A stretch of DNA of 64,000 nt from Pyrus communis. Lineage: Eukaryota; Streptophyta; Magnoliopsida; Rosales; Rosaceae. Made by a program: the position numbers and the translations under genes. Below, one piece after another: positions 22,156 through 37,311 of this stretch (positions are counted from its first letter, which is position 1; every line of letters begins with the position of its first letter). Under the pieces are notes generated by a model that did no database searches, was not told the origin of the DNA, and saw nothing but the letters and a program-made list of their open reading frames with translations. Where the stretch lies: assembly GCF_963583255.1 (NCBI RefSeq), contig NC_084816.1, positions 18,215,100 to 18,279,099 on the forward strand. The letters run 5' to 3'.

Positions 22156-22817
22156 GTACGATCCAATTCCAATGATTTGTTTTTCTTTCTTTAATTTCTT
22201 TGTCGAGTGATGTTTTAGGATGTTGATGCTATATGTTTTTGTGTGTCTGTAAATATTGATGCTTCTGTGAATCTGTCATATGGTGTTTGGGATGTCATAT
22301 CATGCATGAACAAATTAAGTTATGTTCTTCATGTGCTTGGGATGTGATTTGTCCACACTTTTTTTTTCTTCCCCTGCACACCTTTGGTTATTCCAGCCCT
22401 TGGATTGAATGAATGATGGGAGAATTCAAGAACATAATAATGTCTACACGGTGTGCCGAAGTAGAAAATTAGTGTGCAAAATTGGATCTTGGAGGATTTA
22501 CACAAAGCCCATGTGCTTTGTTGTGGGTTGATATTGGCGCCCCAAGATGAGCACGATGCATTTATTTCCACGAGTGCTAAATTTTCTTCTTTTTGATTCG
22601 GGAAAGTTTACGATTTTATGAATTGATAAATAAACAAAAACTGTCGTTATAATTTGTGGCATAGATGGAGGTAATCATGGTTTTATAAATTGAATTTCAT
22701 GTGTCCATAATCCGAGTTAGTTGGATGATTGTTGGTAACTTGGTATTGAAGCAATATTTGTGGAGGTTATGACATGGCAAGAGGGCTAACAATGTTTTGT
22801 TTGTTGTGTGTGTGCAG
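22156..22817 (+). other. Intron in the eIF1 5' leader
   Basis: A donor-like TTCTG|GTACG at 22155/22156 and an acceptor GTGTGTGCAG ending at 22817 enclose 662 bp. They join a C/T-rich leader to the short leader part just before the ATG at 22861. A 5'-leader intron is common in highly expressed plant genes. The donor choice is by eye. Confidence 0.6.
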
Positions 22818-22860
22818 CTGAATTTGCAGTAGATTTCTCAAGTCAAAGCAAAGTACATAT

Positions 22861-23199
22861 ATGGTTGAACCAGACGTTCAGATCCCAACTGCTTTTGACC
22901 CGTTCGCCGAAGCCAAAGACGTGGATGCCCCCGGAGCCAAGGAGTATGTGCATATCCGGGTGCAGCAGAGAAATGGAAAGAAGTGCTTGACGACAGTTCA
23001 AGGGCTGAAGAAGGACTTCAGCTACGACAAGATCCTCAAGGACCTTAAGAAAGAGTTCTGCTGCAACGGGAATGTCGTTCAAGACAAAGAGCTCGGCAAG
23101 ATAATTCAGCTCCAAGGCGATCAGCGCAAGAACGTGCTGCAGTTTCTCGTTCAGGCCAAGATTGTCAAGAAGGATCAGATCAAGATTCATGGTTTCTGA
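22861..23199 (+). CDS. SUI1: Translation initiation factor eIF1 (SUI1 homologue)
   Basis: eIF1 binds the 40S subunit near the P site and enforces correct start-codon selection during scanning. The coding region is a single uninterrupted exon of 112 residues, the normal plant length. The N-terminal tail (VEPDVQIPTAFDPFAEA) is typical of plant SUI1 proteins. The SUI1 fold follows from about residue 30: KEYVHIRVQQRNGKKCLTTV, then GLKKDFSYDKILKDLKKEF, CCNGNVVQD, IIQLQGDQRKNV, and the C-terminus KDQIKIHGF. The start is chosen because the family tail begins there and no in-frame upstream ATG joins it. The gene has a spliced leader and faces the CPK gene tail to tail. Confidence 0.96.
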   Translation: MVEPDVQIPTAFDPFAEAKDVDAPGAKEYVHIRVQQRNGKKCLTTVQGLKKDFSYDKILKDLKKEFCCNGNVVQDKELGKIIQLQGDQRKNVLQFLVQAKIVKKDQIKIHGF

Positions 23200-24142
23200 G
23201 GACTTGGAGTCGTAGTCGAGTTTGTTACCGTTGTATTAAGTTTGCTACTACCTCCCAGAACCTCCTGGCTTGTTTGGATGTTCTGGGGTTGTAATAACAG
23301 AATTGTCTATATAATGTGGAATTTATGGACTTCTGATGCATGATGCTGGTCTTTGTTAATTTGCTTCCATTTTTGTTGGTTGATGAGGATTTCAGTTCAA
23401 TTTTATGGGATTTCATTGTTAATCAACTCTAATGTTTTTTCTGTTAATATTAATGGTTTGCTTGGGATTTCTGAATGTCGTCTGTTATATGTTATTAGGT
23501 GGAGGACTCCAGCTCGAGTCGAGAGAGATAGACTGGCTAAACCAACTAATAAACCCACTACGTGACGAGAGACAGAGATCTGATGGTGCAAATTATTTCG
23601 ACACGGGTTGAGTTGCCAACATTAAAACTATAGCATTTCTTACAAGAGAAATTTACACATCCTGTTTAATCTTGTTAATTTTTCACAGCCTTCTCAATTC
23701 TGACACTTGATTCTCCATCGATTTGTTTAATCCAAAATAAGAGTGTGTAGAGGTGAAAAAAGATGTGCAAAAATTATTTCTCATCATTTATTAATGTGAA
23801 AAAGAATACACGGAGCCAAACATGAGAGCTAAATTGATTTAGCTTGCTCTTCAGTGATTATCTCAAAATATCGACACGCCAGAATGTAGACAAGACAACA
23901 AAGATAAATACAAGATAAAATAGAGATGCCAACTTGTTATGCACAATTTGTGCAGCACAAACTGTTGCACTTGTAACTCAGAACCAATCCGAACTAAAAC
24001 GTTCATTTCTCCGGCAAGCAATCGGCAGCAAGCATGAAGTACCATGCATGCGACTCGCGGTCCTCCCTCAGTTCACACATATATATTCTACGAGCAGAAC
24101 TCATGGCTTGCAACAGTCGGAGAATGGCAACAAAACGAAACT
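23200..24142. other. Gap between convergent eIF1 and CPK genes
   Basis: Contains the eIF1 3' untranslated region (to about 23350) and the CPK one (to about 23870, minus strand). The middle is AT-rich. No further gene is recognised. Confidence 0.5.
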
Positions 24143-27792
<3,650 letters not shown>

Positions 27793-28130
27793 TTGTTGTT
27801 TTTGCTCAAGTAATACCTCTTATGCTGGAATTGCAGAGGGGAGAGAGGGAGAGAGAGAGAGAAAGAGAAACAAAAAGACTTTTGGATCAGAAAGGTAAGG
27901 GAGAGAGAACCCAGATGAGGATTTGGAGAGAAAGTGATAAAGAAGGTAACTTGGAAAAGGGTTTGAGAAAAGTAGGCTGGAATTGCAAGGTAAATTTGAA
28001 GAAAGAAGATGGCCAAACTTTTCAATCAAGTGGAATTGTTGAATGTTTCAGGTCTACCAATTCAACTCAAGGGACAGAGACAATGACAGAGACACGGATT
28101 TCTGTAGCTATAGCCTTCACCGGGACTGCT
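27793..28130 (-). promoter_or_regulatory. CPK leader and promoter-proximal region with GA repeat
   Basis: Directly upstream of the CPK start codon is a GAGAGA-rich stretch (about 27838-27875; CT-rich on the gene's strand). CT-rich leaders are frequent in plants. No TATA box was fixed. Confidence 0.45.
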
Positions 28131-28990
28131 TAATAATCCAACAAATTACATATGGAACGGATTTTACCAACTACATTAATGTATATTTTTGGTTGTAGTA
28201 TCTAAACCGTCTATTTTTTAAAAAATATTATTTATAGATCATTCTTTTAAAATTGGTCAAAGCCAAAATCATACATTTAGTGAGCTATATAGGATGGATT
28301 GTGACCAATTAAAATGAATTTAAGTCTCGTCCGTTGTTTGTTGTGTCAAATGTGAAATGGACAAGATGAGTTATGAATCCACAATAGGATGAGTTATCTA
28401 ACTCATCCTTACACATGAGTTACAAGTACTGTCTTACAAATTCCTACCAATTCAATCATGTCCCTAAAATCCAGTCTCATCCAGCCCACCAAACCAGCAT
28501 TTGTAGTAAATAACATGGACGAATACGGTTATACAAAAAAACATAAACCCTTAATCCAACTGTCATGGTTTTAGATTTGGATGATTTTTGGTAGACATAA
28601 ACTTTGGGGAAATACCTAAAAATTAAACGGTTCGAATTGTTGAACTATATTACTAAGTGGACCTCACAAAAACGTGTAAAAATTGTATAAAAAAAGTGAT
28701 GTCATGAATACGTCTGCTTTTTTAAATAAAAAATTTAGAGTCCACGGTAAAAAATTTGTAGTGTCCATCATAACACAAGGTAATAGTATATTAATTAAAT
28801 TAAAATCATATGGTGATGAAATTGTTTTATATAAAATTGCTCTCATAAACCGAGCTGTTGAATCAAACTTTGTTTTATGTTTTTCTCATCATTTATATGG
28901 TATAGTTTAAGGAATCCGAGTTGACTAATTTATTATCGTAGTTTCTTTCTTCATATTCAAGTAATTTATGCCTCCAACAAGAAGAAAAAG
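28131..28990. other. Intergenic DNA upstream of CPK
   Basis: AT-rich, no gene. The short open frames here have no family features. Confidence 0.4.
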
Positions 28991-29279
28991 TAATTTATAA
29001 GCTGATATTTTTTATTAAATGATAGCTGTAACATTTTTATTGGAAAAAATAAAAAATAAAAGATACGTGTACTATGTTTTTTTATTATTAATACGTGTAA
29101 CATGTTTATTGTTTATTGTTTTGAAAACTTCTACCATGTAATTTATAACCTGATATTTTTTATTAAATGATAGCTGCAACATTTTTATTGGAAAAAATAA
29201 AAGATACGTGTACTATGTTTTTTTATTATTAATACGTGTAACATGTTTATTGTTTATTGTTTTGAAAACTTCTACCATG
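28991..29279. repeat. Tandem duplication, about 145 bp
   Basis: Bases 28991-29138 (starting TAATTTATAA) are repeated at 29139-29279. The copies differ by a 7-base A-rich indel and a few substitutions, so the duplication is recent. Confidence 0.92.
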
Positions 29280-29517
29280 GTTTTTGATGTATCGCCCCCT
29301 TCATAACCTAGTAGCGGTGAACAGGTAGACGTCGAGGACTAATGTAGGAAGACTTATCCTTGTTGTAGGACTTTTATAGTAAATCCATTTGCGCATGGAT
29401 AAAACATCTAGAATTTCTTTTGGATACTTAAGTATAAAATTAGTACTTATGTTTGGATTATGAACATGCTTGTAGTGGAGGGTTTGAGACCCATTAGGCT
29501 TGTGAACTACTCTCTAT

Positions 29518-29860
29518 GGGCTGGTTTGGTATTTATGTACTTTGAAAAAAAAAACTGCTTCTGATGTGCTGTGAGAATAAGTAGCTGTGAAATAAAGCAG
29601 TAAAGTGTTTGATAAACTTTTTTGTAAAAGTGCTTTTGAAAAAAAAAAAACAGTATTATAGTATTTGGTAAACTTTTATGTAAAATAGATGTGAAAAAAG
29701 CCGGTTTTTCAAAGCTGGATTTTGCAGCTTCTTGTTTTTGGCTTTTTTCACCCAAAACTGTGAAAAAAAACTGAAACTGAATTTTTACCAAACACAAAAA
29801 CAGTCTTAGCTTTTTTTTATACCAACTTTTTTCAGAATCATTTCAGTATCAAACCAGTCC
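29518..29860. mobile_element. MITE of 343 bp
   Basis: Ends are GGGCTGGTTTGGTA and, in reverse complement, GGACTGGTTTGATA, with TAT on both flanks (29515-29517 and 29861-29863). The inside is A/T-run rich with internal complementarity (AAAGTGCTTTTG, GCTTTTTTC). Related end sequence (CCAGTTTGGTACTG) is seen near 41085. Confidence 0.75.
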
Positions 29861-29913
29861 TATGCAAATTGATTTTAATCACATTTTAAGGCTAGTCATC
29901 CCAACTTTTTAGT

Positions 29914-30134
29914 AGGCCCCACGTATAGAACCTATAGTTTCATATCATTTATGTATGTTTTAACTTGTGTCATTTTCCAGATATCGACCAACATGATTTG
30001 ATTTAAATTTTCATCTGAATATTTAGGCCCCACGTATAGAACCTATAGTTTCATATCATTTATGTATGTTTTAACTTGTGTCATTTTCTAGATATCGACC
30101 AACACGATTTGATCTAAATTTTCATCTGAATATT
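29914..30134. repeat. Tandem duplication, 111-bp unit
   Basis: A unit starting AGGCCCCACGTATAG is present from about 29914 and again from about 30024, with very few differences. Confidence 0.92.
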
Positions 30135-31858
30135 CAGATTGTGCATGTCAGATCTACTTTGAGAACATGATTTAAACCCAATTTTACAATGTGAACATTT
30201 TAATAAATTGAACTCTGCACATGAATTATAAAAAGTCATAATGATTGAACAACTATGAATAAAAAAAATTATTGTAATCATTTCACAAAACGCAATGACT
30301 TCCCGAGGGAAAAAAAAGACTTGAATTATTACAAAGAGACTATACTTTTGCAGAGTCTATGGTGAACAATTATCAAGTGTCAATGGAACTTTCTTTTTCT
30401 TTCTAATTTAATTATTGTTGCTCCTTTTGGTCATTGTTTAATACTTTTCTCAAATTAGAATGAGAGCTTTGAAGTTGATATCTCTTAAGAAAATTAAGAA
30501 AAATATTGTCACATTAATATTTTGTTAGTATGGCGGATAATTTAAATTAGTTTTGATAAGTCGTTCATACATGTGTACCAAAATTTGAGTGTTTTAAAAG
30601 TAATGTGTGAAAAAAGAAATGGTGGGAAAATTTGAGTGGATGATTTTGTTACATCTTGAGTTGTGAGTGTGAACTCAAGTACTAGTCGAATAAATTGCTT
30701 GATAATTTTACCTTACCTAAAGTAAAAACATAGTTTATAGTAACACTTGATAAGTATATCTTTTTTCATATATAACACGAGTAGATGTGCTCTTATCAAA
30801 CCATATGGGGACTCAAGATATACTTAAATTACAAATATAGTTATTCTATTAGATTAAATCTGATTCATTATTTTCTTAAACGTGTGATTCAAATAGTCTT
30901 GTAAACAAATAATTTGTCCGACAACAAGTCCGATGAGAAAATGTTACATAACTTTGTAATATGAGGAAAATTTATAATATCACGTGACATTCAGTACAAA
31001 GTAAATAAAAGTTTGAGATTTAAAAATTAAATCATACCTTCATCTACTCCATTAATATTCTAGTGCACTTTAAACCACATAATATTTTAGCCACATTGAA
31101 GAATATAAGCTTTATTTCTATCATAATATGATACTAGACCTCTGCATATTTCGTTGTTAAACAACACATTGTGTACTAACTTGTGTCTCGAAACACTAAT
31201 AATTTCACATTGTCGTGAAAAGTTGTGCATCAAAGGTTTGAATGTGATCATCCAACATGGGGATCCCAAAAGTCGCGTTCGATCAACACAGGGACTCGTA
31301 TTGTGGGACCCAAAACTTCCACCAAAATAGTGGATAATACACACGGGACACTTGGGTATTCTATTTGTCGTGGCTATTGAAAGAGGAAAGAGAATCTTCT
31401 TCTGACTCTTTTGTTTTTGAGCATTTTAGGAATTCTTAAATTATGTTTGTTTATTAATATTGTGTGATCAGAAATTATTTTAAATATTTTTATTTAAAAT
31501 TAAATATAAACAATACTTGAAGAAAACTAACGATACGATATACGATCAACAGATATAATTTGAAGATCATCGGATCCTCAACAAAGAGGAACCCGAAAGG
31601 ATCCTCATTCTTGTGAGAGGAGCTGGAAACGTGGAACGTGTAACATCAATGAGTACGTATGGGACCCCATTAGGGATTACCAAACTTTTGTTTGCCAGAA
31701 AATGGAAATGCAATTTTACCTTCACAACTAGGCGTTTTGGGTTTTGATTGTGTTGTGTGCTCGTGCTTCCATCCACATGCTTTGAAGCCCAAACATGAAG
31801 GAAAAGACCTTGTGTTGTCAGCATCACAAAACTACAAACAAAATCCACAAAATAATAA
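30135..31858. other. Intergenic AT-rich DNA
   Basis: No gene is recognised. Around 31560-31610 a GGATCCTC...AGGATCCTC inverted pair occurs, and related sequence is seen near 55345-55560, suggesting a dispersed repeat whose boundaries I could not fix. Confidence 0.4.
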
Positions 31859-31979
31859 GGGAAGTGTTATTGACACTTCAAAAATTTCATTCTACACTCC
31901 TCACAAGTGTATTTTTCTTTCCTAATATAAAAAATTTAGAGTATAGAATAAGATTTTTGGAATGTTAATAACAATTCCC
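31859..31979. mobile_element. 121-bp MITE, family A, copy 2
   Basis: Same family and exactly the same length as 10584-10704. The ends are GGGAAGTGTTATTGACA and, in reverse complement, GGGAATTGTTATTAACA. It is flanked by a perfect 8-bp duplication AATAATAA (31851-31858 and 31980-31987). Confidence 0.87.
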
Positions 31980-32236
31980 AATAATAATACTAAAAATATG
32001 AATGGGGATTGCTAGGATTAGTCGAACAAGCATTAGTTAATATCAGCTCACAATAAGACAAGTCACGTGAGTAACTACTTTAGCATTTTTCTTGTGCAAT
32101 TATATCATGAACGAAGTGTTATAGGAATAGTTACGTATACATATGTGCAGAGATCTGATCATTCATACTTTTGTAAGTGAGGATCATGCCAACCCACGAA
32201 GCAAAAACGGCCAGAATCAACTAACAAAGTAGATAA

Positions 32237-32326
32237 GGCTAGGGTGGTAGGCGCACTCACACGTGTACTGCTGATAATGCATGGCTAGGGTGGTAAGCGC
32301 ACTCACACGTGTACTGCTGATAATAG
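32237..32326. repeat. Tandem duplication, 46-bp unit
   Basis: GGCTAGGGTGGTAGGCGCAC and the following bases to CTGATAAT start at 32237 and recur from 32283 with one substitution. Confidence 0.9.
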
Positions 32327-32601
32327 CATGCATTTTCATGTGGCAATAGTTTATGTCCGGAAAAAGTTATTGGGTGTGTTGGGCGTATTATTGCGCTTAG
32401 ACGATATAATATGGCTTTTTAGTTTTAGAAGCAACAAAAACTGACATGTATGAAGCTTGCAAGCAAGGATTGTGTAGCGATCGGCAACCTCAGGCCCTCA
32501 GCATAACTCTGTGCTTATCGTGCAACTTTATTACATCATTTTTCATTATCCTTGTCTTGTACAAGTTATGCGAACGCTTTGGAATAAAAAAATAAAAAAA
32601 A

Positions 32602-33220
32602 GGTAAATTACACAGAACTACCTTAATAGCTTCATACATCGTCTTTAAAAAGTTTCAATGTCATACCGTATCTTCGAATTTGTTGCAATGTCATACCGTA
32701 TTTTTGATTTTGTTGCAATGTCATACCTTCCGTCAGTTGTCTGTTAATTCCTCTGTTAAATGCTGACATACCTTGTGACGTGGCACACTTTATATTAAAA
32801 AACTAATAAAATATTATTAAAAACTAAAAAAAAAAAGAATCATTTAATATTTTTTAAATATTAAAATAATTAATTAAAGAAAAGTTATTAAAAATTAGAA
32901 AAATTATAATTAAAAAAAAAAACCATCTTCCCCGATCCCCTTTCCCTGCAACCTAGATCCCGTCTTCTGCTGATTTCGTGGGTGGAGAAATTGGGCATGG
33001 AGAAAATGGGGGAAATGGGTGTGGATTTAAGGAGTGGGGTATGTAGAGGAGGGAAGAAGGTGGGTGCAAGGGTGGGTGCAGAGGAGGAGGGAAGGGGAAG
33101 ACGAGAGGGGGGAAAAAGGGGTGGGTTGTGGGGAAGATGAGGTATGACATTGAAATTTTTTAAGGATGAGGTATGAAACTGTTCATGACCAATAGTTTAG
33201 GTAGTTCTGTGTAATTTACC
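32602..33220. mobile_element. MITE-like element with at least 21-bp perfect terminal inverted repeats
   Basis: The left end GGTAAATTACACAGAACT (32602-32622, 21 bases) is the exact reverse complement of the right end at 33200-33220. Just inside are several copies of AATGTCATACC at the left and GGTATGACATT at the right, so the fold-back extends further. The centre holds A-rich DNA and then a strongly purine-rich (GGGGAAA-like) stretch at 32980-33130. Flanks are A-rich, so the target duplication is not readable. Confidence 0.82.
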
Positions 33221-33260
33221 CATGAAAAAAAATATGAGAGCAAGAAAGTCAGTTATGCTT

Positions 33261-33380
33261 GTTATAAATAAACACACAAAGTGGTGAGAAGAGATAGATC
33301 TTCACCACGTTATCAGCCTATAACACGTTATCAGCACGCTCATGACGTTGCACTACGGAAGAGATAGATCTTCACCACCA
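33261..33380. repeat. 21-bp direct repeat in a probable LTR-retrotransposon remnant
   Basis: GAAGAGATAGATCTTCACCAC-type sequence occurs at 33288-33308 and 33358-33378. Between them is ATAACACGTTATCAGCACG, a sequence I associate with plant LTR-retrotransposon leaders, and a TATAAATA lies at 33263. No coding remains follow, so the assignment is weak. Confidence 0.35.
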
Positions 33381-33792
33381 AGTTCAAAGGCCTCCCTAGT
33401 TTCTCAATCAAGTACCTCCCAAAACACACTTTCAATTTTGTTATTTTAATCGGCCTTAATAACATGATGCATTCACCATAATGCATGAATCCCAAATTTA
33501 ATTTTTGTATTATTTGTTATGTACAAACGTCGAATCAGATTGATCAATTACCATCTCTGTATTATTTGAATATCTGACAGACCCAACAACTTACAGAGGA
33601 GATGACTGATGAGATCTACTCATTCAAATAAATACAGAAAAATGAAGAGAGGGAATCCCTTATGATGTGATATATAATCTGTACTCATTTTTTATACAAC
33701 ACTGGTGGGTAGTACTAACTTCAGAAAACAAAATTACACGACTGAAAAAAATATTTCAATGGCTAGTTGTGATCAAGGTGAGTCTCAAGCCC

Positions 33793-35842
33793 TCAACTTT
33801 TGGATTTTTCAACAAGAATAATCCGACCATTCCACTCAGTCTCATCTAGAGCTCTGATAGCCGCATCAGCATCTTCATCCGTTTCCAGCGTCAAAAATCC
33901 AAATCCACACGAATCTCCCGACCTTAGAAGAAACAAATTTGCAACAAAAATAAAAACTCAACTCAAAGAAGATTCTAACAAGTACGTATCACAAGGAAAA
34001 CGCATGCACAAGGTAATAGCTAAGCAAAGCAGATGTTTCACTGACAGAGAACGCATCAATATATGCAAGTATACTGTAAACTGCACAATTACCTCTTGTC
34101 TCTAACAATCCGAACATGTTGTACTCTGCCATACCTAGAAAACTTCCTTTCCAGATCTCTCTCTGTAGTCGCGAAGCTAAAACCTGCAACAAATAAATTT
34201 CTCCCAGGTTTCCCTAATCCAGTTTTCCTATTAGGCGGTGGTGACCAAGGTCTCCTTCTAGGAGATCGGTGATGAGAATGATATTCTGGAAAAGGGGACC
34301 TTCGCCTTGGAGAATGCCTTTCCCTAATACGAATTAAGGGACAAAACATTAGGAACCGAACTATATGTTTTGGAGGGTAGAGAGATCTTTGACATAACCA
34401 ATGTGTGAAAGTTCCGCTCATTAAGTAATCCATTTTACTTCAAAAATCTTGGACTATTCAATTTACATAATCAGAACTTTATGGTAATGCATATGAATTA
34501 GAAGTCAAGAATATTTTTCGTATAATTTGAGGTAAAGAAAAGCATGATTGATGATAGAAAGCTAGTTACGTCTAAGGTATCAATATTATATATAAATGTT
34601 GATGAAGGTTTGAGAGATTACAATCCAAAATTCAATCAGATAACAGTGGTTGATTGAGAAATGCAATTTTTGAGGTGGTCATGGCTCATGGATAGGAGTA
34701 CCAAATGAAAGAGATAAGCCAAATCTTATAATAAAGTTGTTGCCATGTGAAACTGATAGAATTTTAACATATGATAATGGAGAGACTATAGAAGTTAACC
34801 TTGTGGACCTATGATGGACTCTTGAATATGGGGACCGTGATCGGGTTCGGTCACGATAATCCCTCTGGTAACCATATGAATCTCTGTGTCGAATGGATGA
34901 TCGTGACTCTGATCTATCCCTTCTCCGGTACTTTGGTGGTGAAAGATGGGACCTTGGGGGTGAGCGGTGGGACCTTGGTGGTGAGCGATAGGACCATGGG
35001 GGCGAAGTTATATGCTTGTGAGAAGAGCTATCCTTATGCTGGGACTGACGCTGAATGCCCTGTGTTGAAGCATAACTTTGCCCGGCCAGAGATAAATGAT
35101 CAAGTGAAATTCCTTTATGCAATTCAGGGGAAGAAATTTTCCGGCAATGAGATATTCGTGCTTGAGAACCTTGATGAGAAGGCGAGCCTTCAGGTGAACT
35201 TGACATTTGTCTCTTTGTCTTAGGAGATACTGATCCTCTGGCAGTGCTTTTGGGAGAATGAAGATCATAATGATATATGCCAGGGTGCCTGTTCTCACAT
35301 AGAGAGTCATCTTCCTTGGGTTCACTATATTCATATTGTGATCTCTCTGAATAAAATCTATTCTCTCGTCCACCATGTGGAGCATCAATTGGCCTACCCA
35401 TGTCAGATTCGATCTGTTGTCCAGCTCCCCGGTTTGCATTTGCTGTTAGTGGAGACTCCTGTGAATGAGCAGAATCTTCAGCTTCCGTTTCATTATGGAA
35501 TGTTTGTGACTTAAAATGAAAGGAGGGGTTAAGAAAATTATTTCCATGCAACTCATCCATCTCACCTTGGTATTGGTTATTGTCCTTGAATGGAGACTAA
35601 GTCCCCTCTGGATCATGGGCAAATTTTGTTTCAACGACACTGTCATGACCAGACTCAGTTGCCACAACGTAAGAATATTCCGGATTTAGTGAGGGGGAAC
35701 TACGTTGCTCATGTTGGTTCTGATCCTGATTGAAGTCACCTTCTCTTTCAAAGTTTTCTTCATCGCCATCAACTGCAAAGTTAAGGTCCGATTCTCTGGC
35801 CAATGTTGAATCATCTTTAACATAATTATCTAAATCTCCCAT
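33793..35842 (-). pseudogene. RS-rich protein with C-terminal RRM (SR-like), in-frame stop
   Basis: Minus-strand exons 34800-35842, 34093-34323 and 33793-33922 (stop TGA) join in phase to 467 residues if one stop is ignored. The first part is acidic (GDLDNYVKDDST...). It is followed by a long Ser/Arg/Pro-rich region with repeats such as SPPRSHRSPPRSHLSPP and RSRSPYSR. One RRM lies at the C-terminus: RNP2 reads NLFVAGF, RNP1 reads CGFGFLTL, and the domain ends GRIILVEKSKS. Such proteins act in pre-mRNA splicing. Two defects appear. A TAG at 35597-35599 stops the frame after 81 codons, in the same frame as the downstream part (next ATG at 35560). The first RNP1 position, normally Arg or Lys, is Cys. 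If the stop is real, only a short peptide or an N-terminally truncated protein from ATG 35560 could be made. I cannot name an exact orthologue. Confidence 0.78.
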
Positions 35843-36970
35843 TGTTCTCCCTAGAGAACCAATATCCCTGCAATGTATTCAATCATAATAAGTAAACAGA
35901 ACGGAGTTCTGAACATACAACTAAAAGATATCATATTCAAGTTCCATATACAAATTTTGAACAATTTTGCACACATAGATCTCCATTTGCCTGCTAGTCA
36001 TACATTACTTATACATGAGTATCTTTTATTGAAATCCATGTAATGAGACCAACGGTATTGATGCCAACTTTGGTCTTTCTACTGCAAAACAATCAATAAT
36101 TTCTATGTCAAATTGCAACCTGTTTCGATGTCAAACCTCCGAAACTAGCAAACCATTTTCAGCATACTAGAGGATAATGGATACCACAGATATAGCCAAG
36201 TTCCACAATATAACATTTTCACATCATTCTACGGGAGCCCAAAACAATCCATTACAAGTGACACCATCACAAAACCAAAATAATAACGATAAAATAAAAA
36301 ATAAACAGATGAAAGCAACTTGCTTTCAATTTAAGCCCCAGGGCTAAGTTACCCAAATACCCATACCATCTCAAATTTGTGTAACACAGCTATGGCCACC
36401 CTAAAAACTAAACTTTAATTTAATTAACAGTTTGTCCCATGAGTACCAAGAACAAAACAGCATTCCAATTTCTAAATGTCAAATTTTAATTCTCTACAAA
36501 CATTAAGAAACAAATACCCTTTAAATTTCAAGAGAAAATCACACCTGCACTGCTACACACTCACACTATGCTAAATATTACGAATACAAATCTAATTCGA
36601 TGGGAAGATTCCATAAAATCAAGTATTGCTCATGGTATAAGAGTTCGAATTACGTACCTTTTACAGATACTTTTTTTTTTTCTTTTCTTTTTTATGGGAA
36701 ATTTGGTTTTGGAAGAGCGTCCAAAGAAAAGAGATTGAGCTTCAGACCGGTCGCTAATGGCTGGAACAAGAATATGGGAAGAAGAAAGGAAGTTTATGAT
36801 TTCCGTTGGATCTATGGAGTGCAATCAATTCTGTCTAAAAACTTGTTTTGGAGTCCGTTTCGGGTTTTGTGGACTTTTATGGGCTTATGTAGGTATCAGA
36901 ATGGGCTCTAACTCGAATTTGAATCGAGCTTGGTTCAGTTTGGTGCTTATTCAAATTCGGGTTGTAATAG
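35843..36970 (-). other. Leader intron and upstream region of the RS/RRM gene
   Basis: A minus-strand acceptor (CATTGCAG, about 35870-35877) precedes the exon with the ATG, so a leader intron is likely. A T-rich run lies at 36668-36690. No other gene is seen. Confidence 0.45.
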
Positions 36971-36974
36971 AATT

Positions 36975-37135
36975 AAAATAAACGAGTTTTAACGAAAAAC
37001 TCACGGTACTGTTCATTTTAACGAAAAACCACATTTTTACACTAAAATGTCAATCCTGGTACTATTCATTTTACCCTTTATTTTGTTCTTATCATTAAAA
37101 CTCAAAGTTTTCAAGCCATTTTCATTAGTCTTTCT
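36975..37135. mobile_element. Short repeat resembling a common Maleae MITE
   Basis: The stretch contains TTTTAACGAAAAACTCACGG, TACTGTTCATTTTAACG and CTCAAAGTTTTCAAGCC. I remember near-identical sequence as very frequent in apple and pear intergenic DNA. Boundaries are approximate and no target duplication was fixed. Confidence 0.5.
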
Positions 37136-37311
37136 TTAAAATAAATAGAGTTTTAAGGAAAAGTACGACTGGATTAAAGGAGAATACCATCTTGTTCCCA
37201 AAATAATTTTTCCTTTTAGAACTTTTTAGAAGGTCTGTTGGGCTCTGGGGATGATTTTTTGAGGGTTTAGAGTTTTCATTAGTTCATCAAGCCGTCAAGG
37301 TATGAAGTTGA

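Noticed and set aside
32953..33150. Pro-rich minus-strand frame
   Set aside because: Translation of the purine-rich core of a fold-back element; low complexity.
34801..35223. 140-codon plus-strand frame
   Set aside because: Antisense of the RS-rich exon. Low-complexity codons on the minus strand give long mirror frames.
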